From: Piscicola geometra
Taxonomy: Eukaryota > Annelida > Clitellata > Hirudinida > Piscicolidae
Direction of reading: 5' to 3'
DNA: 64,000 nt
Assembly (NCBI GenBank): GCA_943735955.1
Contig: OX030965.1
Coordinates: 828,501 to 892,500 of the forward strand
Below, in pieces: positions 10,887 through 22,599 of the stretch. The notes under the pieces were generated by a model, which worked only from the letters and a program-made list of their open reading frames with translations, searched no databases and was not told the origin of the DNA. Numbering within the stretch: the first letter of the stretch is position 1; each line of letters starts with the position of its first letter. The position numbers were made by a program, and so were the translations under genes.

Positions 10887-10998
10887 TCTCAATGCATTCT
10901 AAAAAAATTGACATGCACATCTTGCCCTGCGCTTCCCTATTACTGTTATATTTGTGGTTTTCTGTTTAATTGAAAATATTCTGCTCTGCTAGAACCGA

Positions 10999-11046
10999 TC
11001 AATCAATCAAATAGATTTCTATAGCGCTCTTCAAATTCAAGAGCAT
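10999..11046 (-). repeat. GATT-tailed GCGCT repeat
   Basis: Minus-strand reading AAGAGCGCTATAGAAATCTA followed by (TTGA)n. Same family as 9,871-9,938 and 21,583-21,622. Confidence 0.5.
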
Positions 11047-11228
11047 GCGTGACATTTTCTTTCCTGAAGACCTAATTAAAATGTAAAAATTGAAATGCTT
11101 GTTGCGTAACCGGTAAAAAACATGTCATAAATGTTTTTCAACATTATGAAAACTAGTCTAAAAATAAAAAGTATTTTGCCTTTTTTGGAAGATCATCGAG
11201 AAAAGACAAAGAATGAGAAGAATTTGTG

Positions 11229-11654
11229 GGTAAAACTGCTCTGTAGTACCTTAATTTATTCACAACTATTAGACTCCTCCCACTTTGAAATGACCCAGTT
11301 TTATTTGTAAGCTTAATTTATTTTAGTATTAATAAAAACTAAATATGTGAATTGTATTTATATTAGAATTTATTAAAACAAAAAATAAATTAATTATGTA
11401 TTTATTTATATATTTTATCTAAACACTTTCGAAAAGTATATTTTCAAAACCTGTCAAAGTGTTATTAAAATAATTATAACAGACAAAATGCAGTTATTAT
11501 TATTTTTAAAATCAATTTACATGAATTCTTTGTAAAAATTCAGTCTTTAAAATGCGTTTAATAATTTTACTTTTTAACTAGGTTATTTCAGATGTCAACA
11601 AAAAATAGTAGGAGGAGTCGTGAATAAATTAAGGTACTACAGAGCAGTTTTACC
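11229..11654. mobile_element. 426-bp MITE with 9-bp target duplication
   Basis: Terminal inverted repeats identical over 35 bp, beginning GGTAAAACTGCTCTGTAGTA. The flanks are GAATTTGTG on the left (11,220-11,228) and GAATTTGTG on the right (11,655-11,663). No coding capacity. A 9-bp duplication fits Mutator-like or Merlin-like transposases; the family cannot be settled here. Confidence 0.9.
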
Positions 11655-11663
11655 GAATTTGTG

Positions 11664-12740
11664 AAAGGTGCAGGAGATTACGCGGAAAATACAAAAGTAT
11701 TGGTACACTTTTAAATTAAAATGTTTTCAAATGTACGAAGTTAGAAGTCTTATTTCAACTGATTACCAAAAACTCTAAATCAAAAATTATTTAATTTCCT
11801 TGCCTTAACATCGCCTTTTTAACAGAATTTAATTTATTTTTTAATATTATAATTTTACACATTTTATAAATTTGCTTCTTTATATTGTTAGTTCACAATT
11901 CTAATAAATTTATATTGACTTTCATTTTTTTCGTTTGGTTACATTATTCAAAGCAATTAACAAAGTGGAATATTTTTGGGATAAACTTGCTCTTTTTTTA
12001 ATAAAACATAATTTAATAGTTTTTCAGAATAAGAAATAAAATCATTGATAAAAAATCATAAGTTAAGTAAAAAAGAATACTTCTGATAAAGTTTGAGTTG
12101 GAGAAAATTTCCGTTATTTTTCTCTGAATGCTAGCAAAATCTAATTAAATAATAATTGTTAAATCTTTTTTATGATTTTTTATTTAAAAATAGTTCAAAT
12201 AATATGACTATATTATTAAAATTCATGTAAGAGAATTGTTATTGCTCGCCATAATTACCACCATGGACATTCTAGTTCAACTAGTGGTTGTTAAAATTTA
12301 TGTACGAAATAAGGGTCCAAAAAACATATATTTTTTCGAAAAATGATGGTTCACAAAAATCAAAGGTGTACGAAATATCTGGTATTTTATGGTTTGTGGA
12401 AAAGTGAATGAAGATTTGAAGTCAATTAGAATATTAAGTCGACAAAAACAAAAAAGCAACCTTCCAGTGCAAAGCCCATTTGAGTTTTGGAAAAGCTCCC
12501 TAATAATTGCATACTTGCATTCATTCATATCATCTTGAAAAGTATTTTTTCCTCAGATCATTCGCCTGCGTTAAGTTAAACTCCTTTGCATGCATGCAGC
12601 GTGAAAGGTGACTCGTTGAATAATTCAATCAAAACGATTCTACCGTTTAAAAAATTAAGATTTTGAAGGCATTGAATGTGAAGAAGGACTATGGTTTAGC
12701 ATGTGGAATAATCTCAGAGATATTTCAGATTTAAACAGAT
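11664..12740. other. Intergenic AT-rich DNA
   Basis: No open frame, repeat or element that I can support. Confidence 0.5.
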
Positions 12741-12744
12741 TTAT

Positions 12745-12975
12745 GTTTTCCCAACATTAAGAAGACATTTCGTAATTCCACTCATTCTACCAGCACTATG
12801 GAACGTTCATTTAGCTTCCTTCGGCAAACTCAAACATGACTGAGAAGCACTGTGAGTGGAAACCGACTCGATGGATTGGCCATGTTGAGCTTTCATAGTC
12901 AATGGGTCTCAGCAAACAATAAACCATTCATCAAAAAATTAATTGCGAAGTTTGCAGTGACACTCAAAAGCTTGT
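12745..12975 (+). pseudogene. hAT transposase C-terminal relic
   Basis: Plus-strand translation around 12,780-12,900 reads STMERSFSFLRQTQT, a stop, then LRSTVSGNRLDGLAMLSFH. That is the hAT dimerisation segment (ERSFS.LRR.K..LRS..G..RL.GLALL). Stop codon present and no other domain; dead. Confidence 0.7.
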
Positions 12976-13586
12976 TTATAAAGAAATTTTTTTTATGTAT
13001 ATTATGTTAATGAAGATTTCATACATAATATGAATAATAATATAAGTTTAAATATAATGTTTTGTGTGTGATGAATCATTCAAAAATTTGTCAAATAAAT
13101 CAAAAAAACTGCCTCCTCTTTTATTCGGGACTGGTTTCGCCCATGACGGTATTGAGACCTTTTTTACTGATCATGAAAAAGATCAAGACTCAACCTACCT
13201 AAATTTCATACTTTCAAATGCTCTTGTTTTTAAAGTCAGAATTTATAATCAAAAAGAGTCTAATCTAATATAATCAAAGAATCAACTTACCAACTCATGT
13301 TTTGAAATATGTATTATAATTAATTTATCTGAAAATTTATATAAAAATTTATTAAATATATTTAATATAGAATTCTAGTAAATATTTTTTTCTAATTAAA
13401 AGTAGTCAGTGTGAGAGAGTTGTTAAGTAAGGTGATTCTTTTATATACTGCTAGAAAGACAAAGAAGAAGAGTGACTGTAGAAATGCGGCATGCGGCATT
13501 TTTTAATTTATTAAAAATGGTGACAAAAATATTGTATTTCAAATAAATCTTTTTTTAACTCAATCAATCAAATAAATTTCTAAAGG
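12976..13586. other. Intergenic AT-rich DNA
   Basis: No gene recognised. A CAAT-rich stretch near 13,560 resembles the tail family at 10,999. Confidence 0.45.
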
Positions 13587-13592
13587 TTTATT
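13587..13592 (-). terminator. Candidate polyadenylation signal of secreted-protein gene
   Basis: AATAAA on the minus strand about 200 bases after the stop codon at 13,791. AATAAA is common in AT-rich DNA, so this is tentative. Confidence 0.4.
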
Positions 13593-13790
13593 AAAACAAA
13601 ATTTATGAATCTTTGATTCCAGTAAGCTAGAAAAGTTGTCAATTAAGCACATGAAATGATCTCTTCAGTAACGTCAAACTACAAAAATGTGGTAATCTTA
13701 AGAAATTACCAATCTACTGATTATGAAACTACTGATATGAAGGGTCTCAAAACAACGTGCACACCGCATAAAGTGTTCTCTTTTAGGCGT

Positions 13791-14806
<1,016 letters not shown>

Positions 14807-14847
14807 TCTTGAGATTCGATAACTTGAAAGTTGCTCAGAGGCAACTC

Positions 14848-14855
14848 TTTATATA
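14848..14855 (-). promoter_or_regulatory. TATA box of the secreted-protein gene
   Basis: TATATAAA on the minus strand, about 42 bases before the ATG at 14,806. That implies a transcription start near 14,825 and a short leader of roughly 20 bases. A TATA promoter and short leader suit a highly expressed tissue-specific secreted product. Confidence 0.65.
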
Positions 14856-14859
14856 GCTT

Positions 14860-15246
14860 TGAGCACACGGCACAGCTCCAACTGGCCTGAACCTCACAGT
14901 GGTAGAAGAGAAAATAGAGCACAGCATGATTCTCTGCTGCATGCGTTGAGGGACGGTGGTGTGATGTCCCCTGTGGTGTGAGGAATTCGGTACCTTTTGA
15001 CGATGTCGCGAAGATCCGGTTTGACTGTTGTCAATCTTTACTGAAACCATAATACCTTAAAACTAAATTAATCGAAATTAAACTTTTAAAATTATTTTGC
15101 GCTACAGAAATTAGTTGAATACTAATTTTAAATATGCATCTCAACAAAAAACTTGTTATTTCTTGTATATTTGAAATAAATAAAATGTTCAATAGTTCTA
15201 TCTGCAAGTTGTCACCTTATACAAGAACTATGAAGTTCAGAAGATG
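14860..15246. other. Upstream region of the secreted-protein gene
   Basis: Moderately GC-rich to about 15,050, then AT-rich. No further gene seen. Confidence 0.4.
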
Positions 15247-15325
15247 ATCAATCAATCACTAATGATTTGTATAGCGCCCTTTTTAAGTGGACAAAAGCGC
15301 TCAAGTGAACAAAAGCGCTCGTGAT
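15247..15325 (-). repeat. GCGCT/CAAT-tailed repeat
   Basis: Minus-strand GAGCGCTTTTGTTCACTTGA, then AAAAAGGGCGCTATACAAAT and a (TTGA) tail. Same tail class as 10,999-11,046. Confidence 0.5.
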
Positions 15326-15439
15326 CCAGCTTATGTCACTCGTTTACAAAAATGGACCAGAAAAAGAATAGTTTGAATATCCAATGCTTTATAATTACCA
15401 CATCATTAGACATTCGATTTTAAAATACCAAACAAGCGA

Positions 15440-15709
15440 CTGCCAACATAGCTTCAGATTCTGAATCAATAATCACGAAGTCAATCATTCAGCGATATCG
15501 AACAGAATCTGAAGTAGGCTTTGAGAGTTGTCCTCTTGTTTGGTGGCATCAACACGAAGGGGCATATCCGACTATTGTGGAACTGGCAAGTAAGTACTTG
15601 TCATCTCCTGCGAGTACAGTTCCATGCAAACGTCTATTTAGCTTGTCAGAACACATAACTAGCAAGAAAAGAGTCTTTAGATCCAACTAATTTTGAAAAA
15701 CTTGTTTGT
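15440..15709 (+). pseudogene. hAT (ZBED-type) transposase fragment, left half
   Basis: Reads ESCPLVWWHQHEGAYPTIVE, then LASKYLSSPASTVPCKRLFS, then SEHITSKKRVF. This is the hAT C-terminal dimerisation domain (WW...YP.L..LA..YL..PASSVPSER.FS.AG). A 1-base shift follows, then DPTNFEKLVC. The frame is cut at TTAA 15,710-15,713 by the piggyBac insertion and resumes at 22,316 with LKNDV. Confidence 0.8.
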
Positions 15710-15869
15710 TTAACCCATTAACGCATGACTCAAAGGAATTAACTAATTTTTTTACATTTAATTGAAAAACTGATTCTGAAAAATAAAATCAAAAAATTAT
15801 TCTGAAATATTTTATACAAAAAAAGTTATGATAAAAATATAAAATGTCCTTAAAAAACGACACTATGCA

Positions 15870-16330
15870 TTGCTACTGACGGCAATTACGATTCGTGGTA
15901 GATGCTGAAGCACTCCAAATGTAAAGCTACATTATATTTAAGGCATTTCTTTTGCACTTTCTTTCCACATTGCTTGCATCTTTTTTGCCCATCTCCAATT
16001 TGACTAATAAAATGATCTTATTAGTTTGAATACCACCGATCCACCAAGGCCTAAATCGCTGTTGCACTCTTCTGATGCTCCTTGGTATAGGTTTACCAAA
16101 TAACCAAGCCGATTATTTAGACGCCAAACTGTATTCCCAAACCTTATAGGTTTCCATCTGATAAGTTCTTTTGATGAATGCCTCCCATAATATGACACGA
16201 TTGATTCATCAATTGCCAAATGACATTCTTTGGGCTAAAATTTGTAAAATCTGTCATTCATAGCATCAAATAATGGACGCACTTTGCCCATTCTGTCTAA
16301 TTTATTAATTTTCTCATTGTCATTGCAATG
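15870..16330 (-). pseudogene. piggyBac transposase, C-terminal part
   Basis: Reads DRMGKVRPLFDAMNDRFYKF, a stop, AIDESIVSYYGRHSSKELIR, WKPIRFGNTVWRLNN, GYLVNLYQG and LGLGGSVV, then a cysteine-rich end (RCKQCGKKVQKKCLKYN). DES and the GRHS/KPIRFG block are the DDE-region signature of the family. In-frame stops show it is dead. Confidence 0.85.
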
Positions 16331-16599
16331 AAAATATCGGGATGCAGTCGATTCACCCCTTAACCGATTCACCCCATAACCGATTCACCCCATAACCGAT
16401 TCACTTCTTAAAATAGTTTAAAACGGACTTTATTTTTTATAGCGATTTTGCTAAAATAAAATAATAAATTAGTATTTTTTAAATAATGAAAAATATTAAA
16501 AACTATTATTTTTTCAAATAAATGAAAAACTATGAAAAAATTATAAAATGATAAATAAATTTGATTAAAAAGATAAAATAAATGGCAAATTATTTTTTT

Positions 16600-17055
16600 A
16601 AATTATAAAATATATCTAAAAAATATATAAAAAATTATAAAATATTTTAAAAATTATAAAATATTTTAACAATTATAAAATATTTAAAAAATTATAAAAT
16701 AAATAGATAATTATAAAATAAATAGATAATTATAAAATAAAAAGATAATTATAAAATAAATAGATAATTTTAAATAAATTGATAATTATAAAATAAATTG
16801 ATAATTATCAAATAAATTGATAATTATAAAACAACTAGATAATTATAAAATAACTAGATAATTATAAAATAAATTAATAATTATAAAATAAATAAATAAT
16901 TATAAAATAACAAGATAATTATAAAATAAATTAATAATTATAAAATAAATAAATAATTATAAAATTTGAAAAAATTATAAAATAAATAAATAAAATTATA
17001 AAATAAATAAATAAAATTATAAAATAAATAAAAAGTTATAAAATAAGTAAAAAAT
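16600..17055. repeat. 19-bp AT-rich array (left)
   Basis: Degenerate tandem array of AATTATAAAATAAATAGAT-type units inside the left part of the 5.1-kb element. Confidence 0.8.
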
Positions 17056-17188
17056 GAATTGGTTTTTAAGAGCAAAAATATTTTTGTGTATTTTGTCAAA
17101 TAAATAATTATTTCGGAGTTATTTTCAAGTTGATTCATGGAAAGAATAGAAGCCAGATTAACCTATTAACGAAATCTCCATTAATGGC

Positions 17189-18155
17189 GGTGTCCGCGCG
17201 AATTGCCGAAATACATATTGTCGAATAGCTAGCTAGTGTTTATTGCCGAAAGCGAATTTATTAAAAGTTGTTGAATTGCCGAAATATATTTAATGATATT
17301 AAACGATTTATATATCTATGTGTAATAACTTATTTGATGAATTTAATTGAATATTGATTCATTAATTAATGAACTTAATTTAATTTTATATTAATTTTTT
17401 TCAATGTTTTAAATAATGATATTTGAAGTAACGGTTTCAACTATTATGTTGCATTACCAAGTACTTATATCTAATAATAATAATAATCTTATAAAACTCC
17501 ACTGGCTTCCTATAGACTTTCGAATATCCTTTAAAATAGCCATCACCACATTCAAAATTCTTCAAACCTCAATACCGTCATATCTCAGCAAACTCATAAC
17601 TAAAAAAACATCAAACAAACAACTGCGTTCATCTTCATCTCTTCTCCTCAACCAAGAATCCACTACAAACAACATCTCAAAAAGAGCTTTCCGTCACGCA
17701 GCTCCAACAACTTGGAATGCCCTTCCACCTGCACTTCGAAGCATCAACCAATTTTCGACTTTCAAAGCCAAACTGAAAACTCATTGCTTTAACTTAGCCT
17801 ATCATTCTTAATAATTACTCCATGCTACTCTTTGCTCTCCTTTTCATAACATTACTATTATAATTATTTTTATTTCTTTATTGCATTACGACGCAGTGAA
17901 AGCGCTTCAGTTGCGTGCCCGGGCGCTATACAAAAATGAAAATTATTATTATATTATTATTATTATTATTAATAATAATAATAGTGATTATAATGAAATC
18001 TTCAATTGCCAAAAATGAAATAAAAAATTATTTAATTTTGATTTGAAATTTACAGATTTTTTTATATTCGGCAATTCGTACTAGTTGAAAAAAAACCCTT
18101 TCGGCAATTCAGGCTTTTTAATATTTCGACTCATTCGGCAATTCGCACTAGCACC
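17189..18155. mobile_element. 967-bp non-autonomous element, 8-bp duplication
   Basis: Flanks TTAATGGC at 17,181-17,188 and 18,156-18,163. Ends GGTGTCCGCGCGAATTGCCG and, on the other strand, GGTGCTAGTGCGAATTGCCG. The subterminal regions repeat GAATTGCCGAAA several times in inverted orientation. No transposase; the middle contains an L2-like LINE end. Nested inside the 5.1-kb element. Confidence 0.85.
17470..17985 (+). pseudogene. L2/CR1-like LINE, 3' end
   Basis: Encodes the C-terminus of a CR1/L2-group reverse transcriptase: LHWLPIDFRISFKI, PSYLSKLI, RAFRHAAPTTWNALPPALRS, FKAKLKTHCF then stop. The 3' end has GGGCGCTATACAAAAATGAA and an (ATT)n tail, both typical of the L2 group. Strongly 5'-truncated. 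Confidence 0.88.
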
Positions 18156-18579
18156 TTAATGGCAGATGTATATATTCCTTGTTTACTTTCACTATGCTAG
18201 TGTACTTTTAACGGAAATTTTATTTTTTCGACAAATAAACAAGATTTTCGACAAGGTTGGAACAGAACTAATTCAAAGTTCAAATTAACCCTTCTCACAA
18301 TTATCATGAGATGTGAGATACGGGTAAGAATTGCCTAAAAACTAGGAAATGTGCAAAAATGTATAAATTTAGTAGAAGGGAGATATGTGCAGGATGGACA
18401 ATTCAAGTCAACTGAGGGCAAAGAAAAGAGATAGGAAAGAGAAAAAAGCACCGTTTTTATATGTCATTTAAAAATAGTCTATTTATTCCTCACTTCCTAA
18501 TCAATTCCTAATCAACTGCATAATCTGCCCCATGTTAAAAATTACCAATGTATGCTTCCTTTTACTTGCTAAAAAGTTC

Positions 18580-18745
18580 AATTAACTCACAAAAAAATCA
18601 TTCCTTGAGGTTCATTTGTCCAAAAGGCTGTCATAAAATACAACCCTAAAATGAATTGGTTGAAAAGAGTGCATTGTATTTAGTAATTTATTTTGTGTTC
18701 AATAATTTATTTTTTATTTAATAATTTATTTTTTATTTAATAATT
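18580..18745. repeat. Direct repeat, left copy
   Basis: About 150 bp (TTCAATTAACTCACAAAAAA through GTTCAATAATTTATTTTTTA) repeated at 20,640-20,790. The two copies bracket the main 19-bp array. Confidence 0.85.
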
Positions 18746-20645
18746 TATTTTTTATTTAATAATTTATTTTTTATTTAATAATTAATTTTTTATTTAATAA
18801 TTAATTTTTTTATTTAATAATTAATTTTTTATTTAATAATTTATTTTTTATTTAATACTTTATTTTTTATTTAATAATTAATTTTTTATTTAATAATTAA
18901 TTTTTTATTTAATAATTAATTTTTTATTTAATAATTAATTTTTTATTTAATAATTTATTTTTTATTTAATAATTTATTTTTTATTTAATAATTAATTTTT
19001 TATTTAATAATTTATTTTTTATTTAATAATTTATTTTTTATTTAATAATTTATTTTTTATTTAATAATTTATTTTTTATTTAATAATTTATTTTTTATTT
19101 AATAATTTATTTTTTATTTAATATTTTATTTTTTATTTAATAATTTATTTTTTATTTAATAATTTATTTTTTATTTAATAATTTATTTTTTAATTAATAA
19201 TTTATTTTTTATTTAATAATTTATTTTTTATTTAATAATTTATTTTTCATTTAATAATTTATTTTTTATTTAATAATTTATTTTTTATTTAATAATTTAT
19301 TTTTTATTTAATAATTTATTTTTCATTTAATAATTTATTTTTTAATTCAATAATTTATTTTTTATTTAATAATTTATTTTTCATTTAATAATTTATTTTT
19401 TAATTCAATAATTTATTTTTTATTTAATAATTTATTTTTTATTCAATAATTTATTTTTTATTTAATAATTTATTTTTTATTTAATAATTTATTTTTTATT
19501 TAATAATTTATTTTTTATTCAATTGTTTATTTTTTATTTAATAATTTATTTTTTATTTAATAATTTATTTTTAATCAATAATTTATTTTTTATTTAATAA
19601 TTTTTTTTTTTTACATAATTTATTTTTTATTTAATAATTTATTTTTTATTTAATAATTTATTTTTTATTTAATAATTTATTTTTTATTTAATAATTTTTT
19701 TTTTTATTTAATAATTTATTTTTTATTTAATAATTTATTTTTTATTTAATAATTTATTTTTTATTTAATAATTAATTTTTTATTTAATAATTAATTTTTT
19801 ATTTAATAATTAATTTTTTATTTAATAATTAATTTTTTATTTAATAATTTATTTTTTATATAATAATTTATTTTTTATTTAATAATTTATTTTTTATTTA
19901 ATAATTTATTTTTTATTTAATAAATTATTTTTTATTTAATAATTTATTTTTATTTAATAATTTATTTTTTATTTAATAATTTATTTTTATTTAATAATTT
20001 ATTTTTTATTTAATAATTTATTTTTTTATTTAATAATTTATTTTTTATTTAATAATTTATTTTTTATTTAATAATTTATTTTTTATTTAATAATTTATTT
20101 TTTATTTAATAATTTATTTTTTATTTAATAATTTATTTTTTATTTAATAATTTATTTTTTATTTAATAATTTATTTTTTATTTAATAATTTATTTTTTAT
20201 ATAATAATTTATTTCCTATTTAATAATTTATTTTTTATTTAATAATTTATTTTTTATTTAATAATTTATTTTTTATTTAATAATTTATTTTTTTATTTAA
20301 TAATTTATTTTTTATTTAATAATTTATTTTTTATTTAATAATTTATTTTTTATTTAATAATTTATTTTTTATTTAATAATTTATTTTTTATTTAATAATT
20401 TATTTTTTATTTAATAATTTATTTTTTTTTTAATAATTTATTTTTTATTTAATAATTTATTTTTTATTTAATAATTTATTTTTTATTTAATAATTTATTT
20501 TTTATTTAATAATTTATTTTTTTATTTAATAATTTATTTTTTATTTAATAATTTATTTTTTATTTAATAATTTATTTTTTATTTAATAATTTATTTTTTA
20601 TTTAATAATTTATTTTTTATTTGATAATTTATTTTTTATTTAATT
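18700..20645. repeat. 19-bp satellite, about 100 copies
   Basis: Unit TTATTTTTTATTTAATAAT tandemly repeated with a minor AATTAATTTTTTATTTAAT-type variant in blocks. The variants cluster, showing local homogenisation. Confidence 0.95.
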
Positions 20646-20790
20646 AACTCTCAAAAAAATCATTCCTTAAGGTTTATTTTGTCCAAAGGCTGTCATAAAA
20701 TACAACCCTAAAATAAATTGGTTGAAAAGAGTGCCTTGTATTTAGTAATTTATTTAGTGTTCAATAATTTATTTTTTATTTAATATTTTT
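20640..20790. repeat. Direct repeat, right copy
   Basis: Second copy of the 18,580-18,745 block, with scattered substitutions. Array plus one block would be the product expected of unequal exchange. Confidence 0.85.
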
Positions 20791-21340
20791 TTTAAATAAA
20801 GTATTTTAAATTTAATAAAGTATTTTAAATTTAATAAAGTCTTTTATATTTAAAAAAGTATTTTAAATTTAATAAAGTATTTTAAATTTAATAAAGTATT
20901 TTAAATTTAATAAAGTATTTTAAATTTAATAAAGTATTTTAAATTTAATAACGTATTTTAAATTTAATAAAGTATTTTAAATTTAATAAAGTATTTTAAA
21001 TTTAATAAATTATTTTATATTTACAATTTTATTTTATATTTAAAATGTTATTTTATATCTAAAATGTTATTTTATATCTAAAATGTTATTTTATATCTAA
21101 AATATTATTTTATATCTAAAATATTATTTTATATATAAAAACTTATTTTATATTAAAATTTTTATCTTATATTAAAAACTTTATTTTATATTTAAAATTT
21201 TATTTTATATTTAAACTTTTTTTTATATTTAAAATTGTATCTTATATTAAAAAATTTATTTTATTTTTAAACTTTTATTTTGTATTTAAACTTTTATTTT
21301 ATATTTAAAATTTTATTTTATATTAACATTTTTATTTTAA
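20791..21340. repeat. AT-rich arrays (TTTAATAAAGTATTTTAAA and decayed forms)
   Basis: About a dozen copies of the 19-bp TTTAATAAAGTATTTTAAA, then progressively degenerate TTTTATATTTAAAA units up to the right iteron block. Confidence 0.85.
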
Positions 21341-21453
21341 AAAATAAGTCCGTTTTTATCTATTTTAAGGGGTGAATCGGTTGAGGGGTGAATCGGTTAT
21401 GGGGTGAATCGGTTAAGGGGTGAATCGGTTAAGGGGTGAATCGACTGCAATTC

Positions 21454-21570
21454 AAAATATCTTAATAATTATTCAAATCTGTTGACAGTTATAGCATTGC
21501 TTACAGCTAGATTGTGTCCATGGTCGCGTTGTTCGCAATACATCCTGCGGTTTGCCATAGGAACATAGTC
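21454..21570 (-). pseudogene. piggyBac transposase, N-terminal-side part
   Basis: Minus strand reads SRDYVPMANRRMYCEQRDHG, HNLAVSNAITVNRFE, a stop, then LLRYF. It continues in frame with HCNDNEKINK at 16,330 once the 5.1-kb insertion and one copy of its target duplication are removed. Confidence 0.8.
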
Positions 21571-21582
21571 TCTTGATTTTGA

Positions 21583-21622
21583 AGGTAGAGCGCTATAGAA
21601 ATTTATTTGATTGATTGATTGC
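21583..21622 (+). repeat. GCGCTATAG ... (GATT)n LINE/SINE tail
   Basis: GGTAGAGCGCTATAGAAATT then TATTTGATTGATTGATTG. It separates the two inverted piggyBac pieces. Confidence 0.55.
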
Positions 21623-21639
21623 CTGAAAGAATGAGTATA

Positions 21640-21735
21640 GCCTATAATTATGCTTTCAGGTTTGCTCCTTTAGCAAACCGCAGGATTTACTGCGAACAAA
21701 GCGACCATGGACACAATCTAGCTATACTGTATAGT
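21640..21735 (+). pseudogene. Inverted piggyBac transposase fragment
   Basis: Plus strand reads FAPLANRRIYCEQSDHGHNLA, homologous to the minus-strand segment at 21,500-21,560. A local inverted duplication inside the piggyBac copy. Confidence 0.7.
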
Positions 21736-22315
21736 TATCAACTTGATGACTGTTACATAAAAAAATTAATTAAACAATGGGAGGAAAGACATGTTTTCAC
21801 ATTTTGATTTGTCGTTTGAACTATTAGAACTGTATCTGCTGAGAAAAAATCATTGTCATCTTCCAAAATACTAAGGACTTCATGAAGAGCGAATCTGAAA
21901 ATAATTGTTTTTACCATCTGTATTACTGCATAGTGTCCTTAAAAAAGGACACTCAATAAAACACAGTTTTTGGAAATAATATTACATGTAAAATGAAATT
22001 TATTTTAAAATAAGATATAGGAAGGAATAACAATAAAATAATATTATACATTATGAATGGTAGACATTAAATAAAATTATAACTAACTTTTTTTCATGAG
22101 CCATGACAAAAACACAAAAAATTTAGTTATCGCCTTGAAAAATCAGAATATCGAAACAATCTATCAATTTCAAATCACAAAATTTTGTTTAACAAAGACT
22201 TCAGATTATATAGGACTGGATTAGTTGCAAAGATAATAAATATATTCAAGATAACTATTATAAAAAACTGTTTATTGCTGTCCTTAAAAAAGGACAGTAT
22301 GCGTTAATGGGTTAA

Positions 22316-22598
22316 AAATGATGTGTTACAAGTCCATTTATATCATTTATGGATTCGTTTTCATTTTTTTATATGTGGATTACTTTTTTGCTTGAGTAAC
22401 TGGCTCAAAAATGATGTGGGACAATTGCACTTATTATTATTTATGGATTCATTTTTATTTAAAAAAAACTCTGATGACATTTTTATTACATTGTAAGACA
22501 AAAAAAATACTATATTATACTAATGTCGAATATGCTAAAAACCTTGCGTTAAAATACGATTAACTGCGGTTAGAATTTGTAATCGTGGAACAGCTCTA
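22316..22598 (+). mobile_element. Right remainder of the hAT relic
   Basis: Starts with the codons that continue the hAT frame broken at 15,709 and runs to ATCGTGGAACAGCTCTA at 22,598, which looks like a hAT terminal repeat (TAGAGCTGTTCCACGAT on the other strand). The matching left end was not found. Confidence 0.5.
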
Positions 22599-22599
22599 A

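Larger units (their letters stand above)
9850..10937. mobile_element. Mariner-like non-autonomous element with TA flanks
   Basis: Inverted ends GGTGAGAGCAGGGCAAGATG and GGGAAGCGCAGGGCAAGATG, each bordered by the dinucleotide TA (9,848-9,849 and 10,938-10,939). No transposase frame inside. The interior carries an L2/SINE-type tail, a foldback element and a 30-bp satellite. TA is too short to prove a target duplication. Confidence 0.5.
9501..11111. mobile_element. Outer inverted-repeat element, nested
   Basis: Bounded by inverted copies of GGTTACGCAACAAGCATTT extending about 65-75 bp through the TCTTCAGGAAAGAAAA block (9,501-9,566 and 11,034-11,111). No target duplication is visible at the edges. 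It contains the TA-flanked element at 9,850-10,937. Either a DNA transposon with a later insertion, or two inverted copies of one repeat. Confidence 0.5.
16339..21453. mobile_element. 5.1-kb AT-satellite element with iteron ends
   Basis: Bounded by an 8-bp duplication AAAATATC (16,331-16,338 and 21,454-21,461). Both ends carry TGCAGTCGATTCACCCC in inverted orientation followed by 3-5 tandem copies of a 16-17 bp iteron (AACCGATTCACCCC with TTA/ATA spacer), then AAAACGGACTTATTTTTTA-type sequence. The body is nearly all AT-rich repeats plus a nested 967-bp element; no transposase. Excision in silico restores the surrounding piggyBac frame, confirming the borders. Confidence 0.88.
15714..22311 (-). 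mobile_element. piggyBac transposon copy, interrupted
   Basis: Flanked by TTAA on both sides (15,710-15,713 and 22,312-22,315) with inverted ends CCCATTAACGCATGAC and CCCATTAACGCATACTGTCC. The minus strand encodes piggyBac transposase pieces (21,565 to 21,454, then 16,330 to about 15,870). Without the 5.1-kb insertion the copy is about 1.5 kb, shorter than a full element, so it was already deleted or is a partial copy. It also contains an inverted second piece of the same coding region near 21,640-21,735 and a LINE/SINE tail between them. Confidence 0.85.
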
